In this document: positions 41,793-51,702 of the stretch, in pieces | How positions within the stretch are numbered: the stretch's first letter is position 1 | Layout of the letters: the number at the start of each line of letters is the position of its first letter | From: an uncultured Woeseiaceae bacterium | GTDB taxonomy: Bacteria > Pseudomonadota > Gammaproteobacteria > Steroidobacterales > Woeseiaceae | Length of the DNA: 64,000 nt | Reading direction: 5' to 3' | NCBI GenBank assembly: GCA_945788625.1 | Contig: CALZMQ010000016.1 | Location: forward strand, 124,001-188,000 | Translations under genes and position numbers: made by a program | The notes under the pieces: model-generated | Databases searched by the model: none | Seen by the model: only the letters and a program-made list of their open reading frames with translations | What the model was told of the DNA's origin: nothing

Positions 41793-42356
41793 ATGAGTGG
41801 CGCCACCGATCTTGCGGCATTGGTCGAACAGCCATTTGCGCTGCTGCAGGAGATGGAGCACCGCAGTCGTTCCGCGCACGCGGGGCACGGCGCCGGGTCG
41901 ATGCCGGCGGAGTGGGTCGGCGTCGGGTTTCGCATCGGCGAAGAACAATTCGTCGCCAATCGCGACCAGGTTCGTGAGGTCCTGATGATGCCCGATGCGG
42001 TGACCCGGGTACCCGGCGCGAACCGCTGGTTGCTGGGCATCGCCAATCTGCGTGGTCACCTGTTGCCGCTCATCGACGTGAAGCTGCTGTTGGGCAGCGG
42101 CAGAACATCCTTGCGACGCACGACCCGCGTGATTTCGGTCAATCATCGTGAAGTCCCGGCCGGCCTCGTCGTTGACGAGGTTCTTGGCTTTCGTCGCTTT
42201 ATGGCTCACGAATTCGTCGACGAGACAGCCCAGACGATTGTGCGCTGTGAGAGTTTCCTGGGCGGCACCTACAAGAGGGGCGAAGATTCCTGGCCCGTCT
42301 TCAACTTGTTCGATCTAGTCGAAAGCAACATGTTCCTGCAGGCAGCTGCAGAGTAA
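41793..42356 (+). CDS. pilI: CheW-like adaptor PilI
   Basis: Couples the receptor PilJ to the histidine kinase ChpA. The 187-aa protein has the CheW fold: WVGVGFRIGEEQFVANRDQV, TRVPGANRWLLGIANLRGHL and PLIDVKLLLGS, then VVDEVLGFRRF. It begins immediately after the pilH stop codon. A helical N-terminal extension (about 30 residues) precedes the CheW domain, as in PilI. Confidence 0.88.
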   Translation: MSGATDLAALVEQPFALLQEMEHRSRSAHAGHGAGSMPAEWVGVGFRIGEEQFVANRDQVREVLMMPDAVTRVPGANRWLLGIANLRGHLLPLIDVKLLLGSGRTSLRRTTRVISVNHREVPAGLVVDEVLGFRRFMAHEFVDETAQTIVRCESFLGGTYKRGEDSWPVFNLFDLVESNMFLQAAAE

Positions 42357-42371
42357 AAGGTCCGTAAAACC

Positions 42372-44369
42372 ATGGCCAAAAAAACCGATAACACGTCTGC
42401 ATTCCGAATCGTCGCCGGCCTGGCTGCGTTGTTCCTGGTCGCCGCGGCTGCGCTGGTTTACCTGCAGGCAGGGCAGGGAAGCTCGTCCGCTCCGGAGCTC
42501 GCCGCCCTGTCGCAGGCTGTTCCTGCACAGGCAGCCCGGTCGCTTGCGGGCCGCGATGGTGCGTTTGACGAGCTCGATGCGAGCATCCGGAAGATCGCGA
42601 CCCTGCGGCGCAGCGCGCCGCTGGGACGGTCATCGAACTGGCAGGAACTCGAATCCGGCGCGTCGGCGATACTGGCGAGGCGCAGCGAAGTCGAGGCGGC
42701 GCAAGCGGCCCTGAGTCAAATAGGTGCGGACGCGACCAGCCTTCTTGAACTCTCGAACGAGCTGCTCGACAGGTCGGGATCGACGGCTATCGTCCAGGAA
42801 TTCCAGCAACGCGCCGACCGTATCCGCGAATCGGCCGCCACATTCGCAATCGGCGGCGATAACGATACCGCCGCTGTCGCTGCTGACGTCGCATTCCTGA
42901 GAAACGTCACCAACGCCCTCGCGGGCGAGGCCTCCGATCTGGACATGCGTCCGCTGCCTGCTGCGGATCGCGAAGCCGCACTCGCACCGGTCCAGGCAAG
43001 CGTCGCGAGCCTCGAAGAGCAATCTGCCGCGCTGGCGTCGAATTCGGGCCAGGTTGGCGATCTTGCCGCGACGCAGGCAGGGCTTGGCGCCGCGGCCGAT
43101 CGGCTGCTTGCGGAGACATTCAGCAGCGCCGACGGCGGTAATCCGCTGCTCGCCTACCTGCAGATTGCCTGGCTGCCGATTGGCGCAATTGGCGTGGCGC
43201 TCCTGCTGGTGCTGGTGCTGCTTGCGCTGCAGTCGAAGAGTTCGGTCTTCGAGAAGAGGGCCAAAGAACAAGCGGAACAGAACGAGCGCAATCAACAGGC
43301 GATTCTGCGCCTGCTCGATGAGATGGGCAGTCTCGCCGACGGTGACCTCACTGTCGAAGCGACGGTTACCGAGGACATCACGGGGACCATCGCCGACTCG
43401 TTCAATTTCGCGATCGAAGAACTTCGCAAGCTGGTGGCGACCGTTAACGACACGGCGCTCATGGTGGACACGGCAACCAAGCAGACCGAGAACACGGCCG
43501 CGCACCTCGCGAAAGCAGCGGACAACCAGGCGAAAGAGATCAACGCCGCTACGGAATCGATCGTATCGATGGCCGCGTCTATTGAAGAGGTATCCGGCAA
43601 CGCCGAACGCTCCTCGGACGTGGCACGTCATTCTGTAGAAGTTGCGCATAAGGGGGGCGAGGCCGTACGCCGCACGATCGACGGCATGAACGCCATCCGC
43701 GAGACGATTCAGGAAACCTCGAAACGGATCAAGCGACTCGGGGAGAGCTCGCAGGAGATTGGCAACATCATCGAGCTCATCAATGACATTGCCGAGCAAA
43801 CGAATATTCTCGCCCTCAATGCGTCGATCCAGGCATCGATGGCCGGTGAAGCAGGCCGCGGTTTCGCTGTCGTTGCCGATGAGGTGCAGCGATTGGCCGA
43901 GCGATCGACGAATGCCACCAAGCAGATCGAAGTGCTCGTGAGAACCATCCAGGCCGATACCAACGAGGCGGTCATTTCGATGGAGCGCAGCACCACCGAC
44001 GTGGTTGGAGGCGCGCTGCTGGCCGAAAATGCCGGTGCCGCGCTCGATGAAATCGAGCAGGTGTCGAACCAGATCGCCAGCCTCGTACAGAACATCTCGA
44101 GTTCCGCGCGGCAGCAGGCGGGATCTGCGGCGGACGTTACCCGCCGAACGACGCGTTTGCGTGAAATCGGCGATCAAACCGGCAAGGCGACGACGGCGAC
44201 GGCGGCTTCGATCTCGAAACTCTCCGAACTCGCGACGCAGCTCCGGAAAACAGTCGAAGGGTTCGCGTTGCCGGCCGATATGATACATACCAGCGCGCTG
44301 GCAAGGACGAGCGCGAATACCGCAGTGCCGCCCGCGGCACCGGCCAAACCCCAGGCGAAGACAGGTTAG
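42372..44369 (+). CDS. pilJ: Methyl-accepting chemotaxis protein PilJ
   Basis: Membrane chemoreceptor (665 aa) of the pilus chemosensory system. Membrane segment 1 is near residues 11-34 ([20 protein letters not shown]), the periplasmic part (about 35-255) is helical, and membrane segment 2 is near residues 260-285 ([20 protein letters not shown]). A HAMP-like region and the signalling domain follow, with the hairpin tip [20 protein letters not shown] and [20 protein letters not shown]. In P. aeruginosa PilJ binds pilin. No pilK methyltransferase gene follows, although helices that could be methylated are present. Confidence 0.92.
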   Translation: MAKKTDNTSAFRIVAGLAALFLVAAAALVYLQAGQGSSSAPELAALSQAVPAQAARSLAGRDGAFDELDASIRKIATLRRSAPLGRSSNWQELESGASAILARRSEVEAAQAALSQIGADATSLLELSNELLDRSGSTAIVQEFQQRADRIRESAATFAIGGDNDTAAVAADVAFLRNVTNALAGEASDLDMRPLPAADREAALAPVQASVASLEEQSAALASNSGQVGDLAATQAGLGAAADRLLAETFSSADGGNPLLAYLQIAWLPIGAIGVALLLVLVLLALQSKSSVFEKRAKEQAEQNERNQQAILRLLDEMGSLADGDLTVEATVTEDITGTIADSFNFAIEELRKLVATVNDTALMVDTATKQTENTAAHLAKAADNQAKEINAATESIVSMAASIEEVSGNAERSSDVARHSVEVAHKGGEAVRRTIDGMNAIRETIQETSKRIKRLGESSQEIGNIIELINDIAEQTNILALNASIQASMAGEAGRGFAVVADEVQRLAERSTNATKQIEVLVRTIQADTNEAVISMERSTTDVVGGALLAENAGAALDEIEQVSNQIASLVQNISSSARQQAGSAADVTRRTTRLREIGDQTGKATTATAASISKLSELATQLRKTVEGFALPADMIHTSALARTSANTAVPPAAPAKPQAKTG

Positions 44370-44412
44370 AGCGAAGCGATTGCGGATATTCGCGGGCGAC
44401 ACGGACGACTAG

Positions 44413-47400
44413 ATGACGGGCGACACGGGCATTCATGAGCAGGTGATCGAGGACGATGACGACCGGGGTGTCGTTCGTGGCCTTACGATTATCAGCAATG
44501 AACTCATGGAGACGATCCGCAGTGCGCACCTGGCACTGGAAGACTGCGTCGACGGCCGGGGAGGCACGGCTGCCCTGACACGGACGGGCGAGTTGTTACA
44601 CCAGGCGCGAGGCGCGCTCGTACTTAGTGAGACTTACGGTGCGGCTCTGCTCGTCGAGGAGATGGAGCTGGCCTGCAAATACCTGTCGGGTGTGCGCGCC
44701 GGCGCGGGCCGTGAGGAGGGCCTCGATTCGCTGACGCGCGCGATGGTGCAGGTGCCGGTTTACATTGAGAGACTGCTCGGTGGCGGCCGCGATATCGCGC
44801 TCGTGTTGTTGCCGATGCTGAACGACCTGCGCGCGGCGCGCGGCGAGCCGTTGCTGTCCGAAGGCACGCTGCTGCTGCTCAACCTTTCGCCGAGTCGCGC
44901 CGGCAAGCGGGTCGAGGATCGCGAAGGCAGCGGCGACGACCCGGTACTGGTGGCGAAGCGGCTGCGGCCGAAATTCCAGCTTGCACTGCTTGGCTGGATC
45001 AAGGGTGGCAACGTCAAGCGGGATCTCGACACGCTGGGCAAGGTTGCGGCAGCCCTCGAGAACTCTGCAACCCGCGACGACATGTACCAGCTCTGGTGGG
45101 TCGTGGGCGGTGTGCTCGAATCGCTGCAAAACGGAGGCCTGGAAACCTCTATTGCGATCAAGCGATTACTGGGCCAGACCGACCGGCAACTGAAGTTCGT
45201 CATCGACGAAGGATTGCTGGCGTACGACCGGCATCCGATCGACGATTTACTGAACAACCTGCTGTACTACGTCGCGCGTTCCAGCACGGCGGGCCAAAAG
45301 ATCAGCGAAATCCGCGCGGCCTTCAACCTCGAGGAACTGCTGCCGGGTGACGAGCAGGTCGAACACGCGCGCGAGGCGCTGTCGGCACCAAGCGCCAAGC
45401 TCATGGAGACGGTCGGTTCGGCTATCAGGGAAGACCTGGGTCGGGTCAAGGACGTTCTGGATATCTTCGTGCGCACCGGCATGAACAACTCCTCCGAACT
45501 CGTACCGCAACTCGAATTGCTGAAGAAAATCAGCGACACGCTGGGCGTTCTCGGACTCGGCGAGCTGCGTGGCGACATAGAGGGCGAAATCGACCGCCTC
45601 AAGGCCGTGGTCGAACGCGGCGGCGTTGCCAACGACCAGATCATCCTCGATATCGCATCGACCCTGTTGCGAGTCGAGGACCGGCTCGACCAGCAGTTGT
45701 TGCGCCTGACGATGCCGCAGGTCGGCGAGGCCGACGACGAAGCACCCGAGGACGATGCCGACTTCCGCCAGGTAGCCGAGTCCGTTATGCGCGAGTGCAT
45801 TATCAATCTGGCGCGCATCAAGGAGACCATCAGCCAGAGCATTAACACGAACGCACCGTCCCAGGGGCTGGATAGCGTCCCGGCGCTCATCAGGGGCATC
45901 AAAGCGGGCCTGCAGATGCTCAGCAAACCGCGCGCGATGGAGGTTGTCGAGCGCATAGGCAGCCTGATTACCGCCATGTTGAACAGTAGTGGGCTGGCCC
46001 AGCTCACGCAAAAAGAGACCGACCGGCTCGCGGATGCGATCGTCAGTATCGAGTACTACATGGAGACCGTTAAAGCGGGACGCAGCGAGCCCTGGTACAT
46101 GCTCGATAACGCGGAAGCGTGCCTGGCCGTGCTGCGTGAAGCAGAGCAGCGAATCGTGCAGACGCAGCCTGCGGCCGCCGAGGAACGGGCACAGACAATG
46201 AAAATGTCCGTCGCCGAAATCGAGGCGCAGATCGTACCGACGGATACGCAAGTGCAGGCCACCGAAATCATTTCGCTGCCCGTCGTTTCTGCGGACGCAG
46301 AGCACATGGACCCGGAGTTGCTCGAACTCTTCATCGAGGAAGCCAAGGAAGAAATTGCATCGATAAAAAGGCACTTGCCAGGCTGGGTCAGTTCACCGGA
46401 CGACATGGAGACGCTCATTACCGTGCGGCGTTCTTTCCATACGCTGAAAGGCAGCGGCAGGATGGTTGGCGCCGAGCGCATCGGCGAGTACTGCTGGGCG
46501 GTGGAAAGCCTGCTGAATCGATTGATAAACCGCACGATGGTACGCACGCCGCCGATGGTCGAGTTCGTCGTGCGGGCAGCCGCGGCCGTCCCGCAGCTCA
46601 TCGAGCAGCTTGAAGTCGGAACCGAACCCGAGGCAGACATCAGTCTTCTGATCGCGCGCGCCACGGCATTCGCCGAGGGCGACCCGAATGCAGCGGTACT
46701 GACATTGCAGCGGCCCGAGGAAGAACTGCCGTTCGAAGAGAAGCGGGCACTCGAAATGGACCCGGTTCTCTACGACATCTTCTCGCAAGAGACGGCGGGG
46801 CACCTGAAGGTCATCACCGATTACCTCGCGGCGTGCGAAGGGCACCACGCGCCTTTCGAGGTGACGGACAAGCTACACCGGGCCTGCCACACCCTGCACG
46901 GCAGCGCCAACATGGCCAACGTCGAGCGCGGCGTCGCGGTAGCGGGCGCACTGAATCGATTCGTGCGGCGCGTCTTCGACCACAAAGTCGGTTTCGAACA
47001 GTCGGGACTCGACGCACTGCGCGCCGCCGCCGGCGCGATCGCGATGATCGTTGGCGATATCAACAAGCCGGAAAGAGAGCGGGCGGATTACACGTCACTG
47101 ATCGAACACATATCGAAGCTCGCCGACATGGTAAGCCCGCCCGAGGCGACGCAGGCACCCGACGCCGAAGCGGCGAGTGAGGCAGCGACCGAAACGGCAG
47201 TTTCGGTCGAACCGGCTGCCGAACCTCCCGAGATCGCGGAAGCCGTCAGCGACGAGCCCGAGTACGACGCCGAAATCGCATCGATTTTCACTGAAGAATC
47301 CGCCGAGTTGCTCGAGTCGGCGGATAAGGCGTTCATCGACTGGGTGCGCGAGCGGTCGGCACAGCCGATGGACGAACTCAGGCGCCACCTGCACACGCTG

Positions 47401-49821
47401 AAGGGCGGTGCCCGGATGGCCGGCATTACGGCGATGGGCAATCTGAGCCACGAGATCGAGGCGCTGCTGATCTCCATCGACGACGGGCGCGTCAAAGCGA
47501 CACCGGCGGTCGAAGACCTGATGCAGCGGAGCATAGACGAGCTGCATCGCATGCGGGACCTGGTGATTGCCGGGAAACCGGTGCGCGCGGCCGCGGCACT
47601 CGAGCAGCGCATCCATCAGGCCAATGCCGGCTTCGAAATCGCGGACGATTCCGAAGTCGAGATGGCGCCGGAGGATGAGAGTGTCGAGGAGGCACCGTCC
47701 GCCGAGTTCACGATCGAACCGGAAGACACGGTGAGTATGGTCATTGTCGATTCGCCCCTAGCCGACGAACTGTCCGAGCTTCGCAAGGAAAGGCCGCCGG
47801 AACCGCCGCTCGTCGAGGCACCGCCGCCCGAACCCGAGCCGGAACCAGAACCGGAACCCGAGCCCGAGCCGGAACCTGAGCCGGAACCCGAGCCCGAGCG
47901 GGAAGTCGAGGCCGAGGCCGAGCCCGAGCCCGAGGCGAAACCGGAAACAGAGGCGGAGCCGCCGGTGGCTGCAGAGGTGAGAGCGTTGCGCTCGCCTGCC
48001 GAGCGCCAGGAATTCGCGCGCGTCGATGCAGACCTGCTCGAAGACCTTCTCAACGCGGCCGGTGAAATCAGCATCTATCACTCGCGCCTGAACCAGCAGG
48101 TGAATTCCTTCCAGTTCCACGTCGACGAACTGGAGCAGACGGTTTCGCGCCTGAAGGAACAGTTACGCAAACTCGAGATCGAAACCGAAGCGCAGATCAT
48201 GCACAGTCACCAGGACACGATGGTGGCAAGGGACTTCGACCCGCTGGAGCTGGATCGCTATTCGAATATTCAGCAGCTGTCGCGCGCACTGGCGGAATCG
48301 GCAAGCGACCTCGGCAGTCTCAAGGATCTCCTGGAGTCGGTTACGACGGAGGCCGAAGGCCTGCTGATCCAGCAGTCCCGCGTGACCGCCGAGTTGCAGG
48401 ACGGCCTCATGCGCACGCGCATGGTGCCCTTCGAGCGGCACGTTCCGCGACTGACACGCCTCGTGCGACAGGCCGCGCAGGAAGTCGGCAAACGCGCCGA
48501 GCTGGCCGCCGAGGGCGCATCGGGCGAGCTCGACCGGCAGGTACTCGACAAGATGTTGCCGCCGTTCGAGCATATGTTGCGCAATGCAATCGTGCACGGG
48601 ATCGAAGACCCGGGCGAGCGTCAGCAGGCCGGTAAGCCCGCGACAGGACGCATCACCATTCGCCTGCACCGCGAAGGCGCAGAAATGGTCATTGACGTAT
48701 CGGACGACGGCAAAGGCCTCGACGTCGACGCCATTCGGCGCAAGGCGTATGAACTCGACTTGCTGAAGCCGGAAAGCAAGGTGACCGACGAAGAGATCAT
48801 GGACCTGATCCTGACGCCGGGGTTCACCACCGCCGGCGCCGTAACGCAATCGGCCGGGCGTGGTGTCGGTATGGACGTTGTCGCGAACGAGGTCAAGAAG
48901 CTCGGCGGCTCACTCAGGATTTCTTCAGTTACCGGCCAGGGCACCAATTTCACCGTGCGCCTGCCGTTCACGCTCGCGATTACGCAGGCACTGATCGTGC
49001 GCACGGGCGATGAGGTCTACGCATTGCCGCTGCCCACCGTTGAGGGTGTCGCGCGCATCCCGCGCCGTGAACTCGAGACACTGCTCAGCCAGAGCGAACC
49101 GAGTTACCAGTACGGCGAAGAGTCTTACAAGTTTCGCCATCTCGGTATGTACCTAGGCGGCCAGGCTGCCAAGCTGCCCGAGGAGGAGGCGTCGGTGCCG
49201 GTAATACTGGTGCGCGCAGGCGAGTATTCGGCCGCGCTGCTCGTGGACGAGATGCTGACCAGCCGCGAAATCGTCGTCAAGGCCGTGGGCCCTCAACTCG
49301 CGAGTATTCGAGGCATTTCGGGCGCAACCATACTCGGTGACGGTCGTATCATCCTCATCCTCGACATTCACAGCCTCGTGCGTACCGGCGCGCCCGTGGT
49401 CGAACTCAAGAAAGCGGCGCCGACACCGGCGGACGATCGCCCGCTCGCGCTCGTCGTCGACGACTCGATCACGGTGCGCCGCGTGACCGAACGCTTCCTT
49501 CACAGGAACGGCATGCGCGTTGCCACTGCCAAGGACGGGCTGGACGCGATCAGCGTAATGCAGGAGCACAAGCCGGATGTCATCCTGCTCGACATCGAGA
49601 TGCCGCGCATGGACGGCTACGAGTTCGCCTCGCATGTTCGCAATGACGAACGCGTCGCGGATGTTCCGATCATCATGATTACGTCGCGCGTCGGCGACAA
49701 GCACCGTGCACGCGCGATCGAACTCGGCGTCAACGACTATCTCGGCAAGCCGTACCAGGACTCGAAGCTGCTCGAGGCGATTCGGCGGCAGCTGGAGGAC
49801 AGGGGGATACTACTGACATGA
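44413..49821 (+). CDS. chpA: Chemosensory histidine kinase/response regulator hybrid ChpA
   Basis: CheA-type hybrid kinase of 1802 aa. The N-terminal region is FimL/Hpt-like, with a possible degenerate histidine (His63 in LLHQARGALV). Three canonical phosphotransfer domains follow, with His676 (HTLKGSGRM), His826 (HTLHGSANM) and His994 (HTLKGGARM). A Glu-Pro repeat linker covers about residues 1136-1187. Then come dimerisation and HATPase (LRNAIVHG with Asn1391, DVSDDGKGLD, GRGVGMDVVANEV), a CheW-like domain, and a C-terminal receiver with Asp1727 and DDS at 1683-1685. P. aeruginosa ChpA is longer (2472 aa, more Hpt domains). It phosphorylates PilG and PilH. chpC starts within its last codons (ATGA). 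Confidence 0.95.
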   Translation: MTGDTGIHEQVIEDDDDRGVVRGLTIISNELMETIRSAHLALEDCVDGRGGTAALTRTGELLHQARGALVLSETYGAALLVEEMELACKYLSGVRAGAGREEGLDSLTRAMVQVPVYIERLLGGGRDIALVLLPMLNDLRAARGEPLLSEGTLLLLNLSPSRAGKRVEDREGSGDDPVLVAKRLRPKFQLALLGWIKGGNVKRDLDTLGKVAAALENSATRDDMYQLWWVVGGVLESLQNGGLETSIAIKRLLGQTDRQLKFVIDEGLLAYDRHPIDDLLNNLLYYVARSSTAGQKISEIRAAFNLEELLPGDEQVEHAREALSAPSAKLMETVGSAIREDLGRVKDVLDIFVRTGMNNSSELVPQLELLKKISDTLGVLGLGELRGDIEGEIDRLKAVVERGGVANDQIILDIASTLLRVEDRLDQQLLRLTMPQVGEADDEAPEDDADFRQVAESVMRECIINLARIKETISQSINTNAPSQGLDSVPALIRGIKAGLQMLSKPRAMEVVERIGSLITAMLNSSGLAQLTQKETDRLADAIVSIEYYMETVKAGRSEPWYMLDNAEACLAVLREAEQRIVQTQPAAAEERAQTMKMSVAEIEAQIVPTDTQVQATEIISLPVVSADAEHMDPELLELFIEEAKEEIASIKRHLPGWVSSPDDMETLITVRRSFHTLKGSGRMVGAERIGEYCWAVESLLNRLINRTMVRTPPMVEFVVRAAAAVPQLIEQLEVGTEPEADISLLIARATAFAEGDPNAAVLTLQRPEEELPFEEKRALEMDPVLYDIFSQETAGHLKVITDYLAACEGHHAPFEVTDKLHRACHTLHGSANMANVERGVAVAGALNRFVRRVFDHKVGFEQSGLDALRAAAGAIAMIVGDINKPERERADYTSLIEHISKLADMVSPPEATQAPDAEAASEAATETAVSVEPAAEPPEIAEAVSDEPEYDAEIASIFTEESAELLESADKAFIDWVRERSAQPMDELRRHLHTLKGGARMAGITAMGNLSHEIEALLISIDDGRVKATPAVEDLMQRSIDELHRMRDLVIAGKPVRAAAALEQRIHQANAGFEIADDSEVEMAPEDESVEEAPSAEFTIEPEDTVSMVIVDSPLADELSELRKERPPEPPLVEAPPPEPEPEPEPEPEPEPEPEPEPEPEREVEAEAEPEPEAKPETEAEPPVAAEVRALRSPAERQEFARVDADLLEDLLNAAGEISIYHSRLNQQVNSFQFHVDELEQTVSRLKEQLRKLEIETEAQIMHSHQDTMVARDFDPLELDRYSNIQQLSRALAESASDLGSLKDLLESVTTEAEGLLIQQSRVTAELQDGLMRTRMVPFERHVPRLTRLVRQAAQEVGKRAELAAEGASGELDRQVLDKMLPPFEHMLRNAIVHGIEDPGERQQAGKPATGRITIRLHREGAEMVIDVSDDGKGLDVDAIRRKAYELDLLKPESKVTDEEIMDLILTPGFTTAGAVTQSAGRGVGMDVVANEVKKLGGSLRISSVTGQGTNFTVRLPFTLAITQALIVRTGDEVYALPLPTVEGVARIPRRELETLLSQSEPSYQYGEESYKFRHLGMYLGGQAAKLPEEEASVPVILVRAGEYSAALLVDEMLTSREIVVKAVGPQLASIRGISGATILGDGRIILILDIHSLVRTGAPVVELKKAAPTPADDRPLALVVDDSITVRRVTERFLHRNGMRVATAKDGLDAISVMQEHKPDVILLDIEMPRMDGYEFASHVRNDERVADVPIIMITSRVGDKHRARAIELGVNDYLGKPYQDSKLLEAIRRQLEDRGILLT

Positions 49822-50288
49822 GCGCCGCAGCCGACGAACTCTACAGCCTGCTCGTGCCTCTGTCGGAAGACCGCCTGATCGTGCCGCGGGCCTGCGTCGC
49901 GGAGGTGGTTCGTTATTCCGCGCCGGAGCACGACGCGGGCGCGCATAACTGGATGTTGGGCAACGTCAACTGGAACGGCCGAGCGCTACCGGTCGTGTCA
50001 TTCGAAGGGGCGTTGGGCAAGGACCTTCCGGCGACGACCGGTCGTACTCGGGTCGTCGTATTCTACGCGAGTACGGGAAAATTGAAGGTCGGCTATTTCG
50101 GTGTGTTGACGCAAGGCTTTCCGCAGCTCGTGCGCGTCAACAGCGACGTGCTCAAGTTAGAGGCTAAAGACGGCTGGCCGGACGACGCGCCGGTGCTGTG
50201 CCGCGTGCGCATGATCAACGAATACCCGTTGATCCCCAATCTCGAGAAGCTCGAGGAAATGCTCGCGCGCGAATCCGTTCAGGCCTGA
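49818..50288 (+). CDS. chpC: CheW-like adaptor ChpC
   Basis: A 156-aa CheW-domain protein (LYSLLVPLSEDRLIVPRACV, WMLGNVNWNGRALPVVSFEG, then VGYFGVLTQGFPQLVRV) following chpA with ATGA overlap, the same position as chpC in Pseudomonas after chpB. Here chpB (methylesterase) is missing. It probably links further receptors to ChpA. Its end overlaps the convergent rsmE gene by ten bases. Confidence 0.82.
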   Translation: MSAAADELYSLLVPLSEDRLIVPRACVAEVVRYSAPEHDAGAHNWMLGNVNWNGRALPVVSFEGALGKDLPATTGRTRVVVFYASTGKLKVGYFGVLTQGFPQLVRVNSDVLKLEAKDGWPDDAPVLCRVRMINEYPLIPNLEKLEEMLARESVQA

Positions 50289-51031
50289 ATCCCCGCGCCC
50301 AGGTCACCCCAGAGCGATTGCAGAATCGCGAGCGCCGCGATTGCGGCCGTTTCGGTTCGCAATACCCTGGGACCGAGCGACACGGCCTGAAACCCGGCGC
50401 ACTCGGCATCTTCGTACTCGATTTCGCTGAAGCCTCCCTCGGGCCCGATCAACAGACAGACCTTGGTGTTCGGCGCGCCGACCCCGGACATCAACGCTTT
50501 TGCTCCAGGTTTCAATATGAGTTGCTTGTCTGTCTCCGCGGGTTGGTCACCAAACCATTTTTTCAGCGTTATCGGCGTGTCGACGAGCGGCAAGCGTGTC
50601 CTGCCCGACTGTTCACAGGCACTGGCGGCGACCTTTTGCCAGTGATCGCGTCGTTTCGCGGCACGCGCCTCGTCCAGTTTAACCACTCCGTACTCCGTCA
50701 GGACCGGCGTAATACGCTTCACGCCCAGCTCAGTGGCCTTCTGCACCGCGAAGTCCATGCGTTCGCCACGGGATATTCCCTGCACCAGGTGCAGGCGCAG
50801 ACTCGATTCGGTCTCAGTGGATTGCTTATTCCCGACCTCGAGGGTCGCGCTCGACTTCTGCAGCTCTGCAATCGTGGCGGCGTATTCGCTTCCCTCTCCG
50901 TCGAAGACGCGCAAGTCGTCACCAATGTGCATTCGCAATACGCGGCCGAGATATCGCGATCTTTCGGCGTCCAGCGGCAGCAGCGTCCCGGTCGTGTACG
51001 GTCCGGCAATGTGGAGTCTGGTTCGATGCAT
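50279..51031 (-). CDS. rsmE: 16S rRNA (uracil-1498-N3)-methyltransferase
   Basis: Methylates U1498 of 16S rRNA. The 250-aa SPOUT methyltransferase has an N-terminal PUA-like part (RYLGRVLRMHIGDDLRVFDG), LRLHLVQGISRGERMDFAVQ and KATELGVKRITPVLTEYGVV, and the knot region LIGPEGGFSEIEYEDAECAG and LGPRVLRTETAAIAALAILQ. Convergent with chpC. ATG 51031 starts it; the adjoining ampD gene starts on the opposite strand 56 bases away. Confidence 0.94.
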   Translation of the reverse strand: MHRTRLHIAGPYTTGTLLPLDAERSRYLGRVLRMHIGDDLRVFDGEGSEYAATIAELQKSSATLEVGNKQSTETESSLRLHLVQGISRGERMDFAVQKATELGVKRITPVLTEYGVVKLDEARAAKRRDHWQKVAASACEQSGRTRLPLVDTPITLKKWFGDQPAETDKQLILKPGAKALMSGVGAPNTKVCLLIGPEGGFSEIEYEDAECAGFQAVSLGPRVLRTETAAIAALAILQSLWGDLGAGIQA

Positions 51032-51086
51032 GGTTTACTATCGTCGTTCCGCTGAGTTGAAGCAACCGTACAGACGCGAGCAGGAC

Positions 51087-51656
51087 ATGCAAACGAACTT
51101 CGAGGTTTCCCCGAGCACCGGACAGGTGCGGCCGGCGACTCAGTGCCACAGCCCGAACCAGGACGAACGCCCGCAGGGCTGCGCGCCAACCATGGTCGTC
51201 ATTCACGGCATCAGCCTGCCGCCCGGACAATTCGGCGGTCCGGAAATCGAAGCGTTGTTCACCAACACGCTCGATTTCGATGCGCACCCGTACTTCAGGG
51301 AGATCGAGGGACTCGAGGTCTCGGCGCACCTCCTGATTCGTCGCGACGGAAGAGTAACCCAGTTCGTGCCATTGACGTCACGTGCCTGGCACGCAGGGGA
51401 ATCATGTTTTCGCGGCCAGCGCAGCTGCAATGACTTTTCCATCGGCATCGAACTCGAAGGCGAAGACGAGACGCCCTACGATGATCGGCAGTACGAGGTG
51501 CTCACCGCCGTGTTGAAGGCTATAAGTGCCGCCTATCCTGCGATTTCCGCACGCAACATCGCGGGTCATTGTGACATCGCGCCCGGACGCAAAAGCGATC
51601 CAGGCACTGCTTTCGACTGGCTGCGATTGTATGATGGGCTGGGCGCAGAATCGTGA
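51087..51656 (+). CDS. ampD: N-acetyl-anhydromuramyl-L-alanine amidase AmpD
   Basis: Cytoplasmic zinc amidase for recycling of anhydromuropeptides and, indirectly, beta-lactamase repression. The 189-aa protein has VVIHGISLPPGQFGGPEIEA (first zinc His), HAGESCFRGQRSCNDFSIGI, ELEGEDETPY, and HCDIAPGRKSDPGTAFDW with second His, catalytic Lys and Asp ligand. ATG 51087 gives the expected start (MQTNFEV) although the ribosome site is weak; the open frame reaches into rsmE upstream. It is followed after 46 bases by ampE. Confidence 0.93.
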   Translation: MQTNFEVSPSTGQVRPATQCHSPNQDERPQGCAPTMVVIHGISLPPGQFGGPEIEALFTNTLDFDAHPYFREIEGLEVSAHLLIRRDGRVTQFVPLTSRAWHAGESCFRGQRSCNDFSIGIELEGEDETPYDDRQYEVLTAVLKAISAAYPAISARNIAGHCDIAPGRKSDPGTAFDWLRLYDGLGAES

Positions 51657-51702
51657 TCCGCTTGCGGCGGCACCCAATGACTGGCAACAGAGCTGAAAAC
51701 TT

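Noticed and set aside
42630..44402. 590-codon open frame opposite pilJ
   Set aside because: pilJ is certain on the other strand; the antisense product is Arg/Leu-rich and without domain features.
47827..47990. Tandem GARCCS-like repeat considered as CRISPR or minisatellite
   Set aside because: It lies in frame within chpA and encodes a Glu-Pro linker; no spacer structure.
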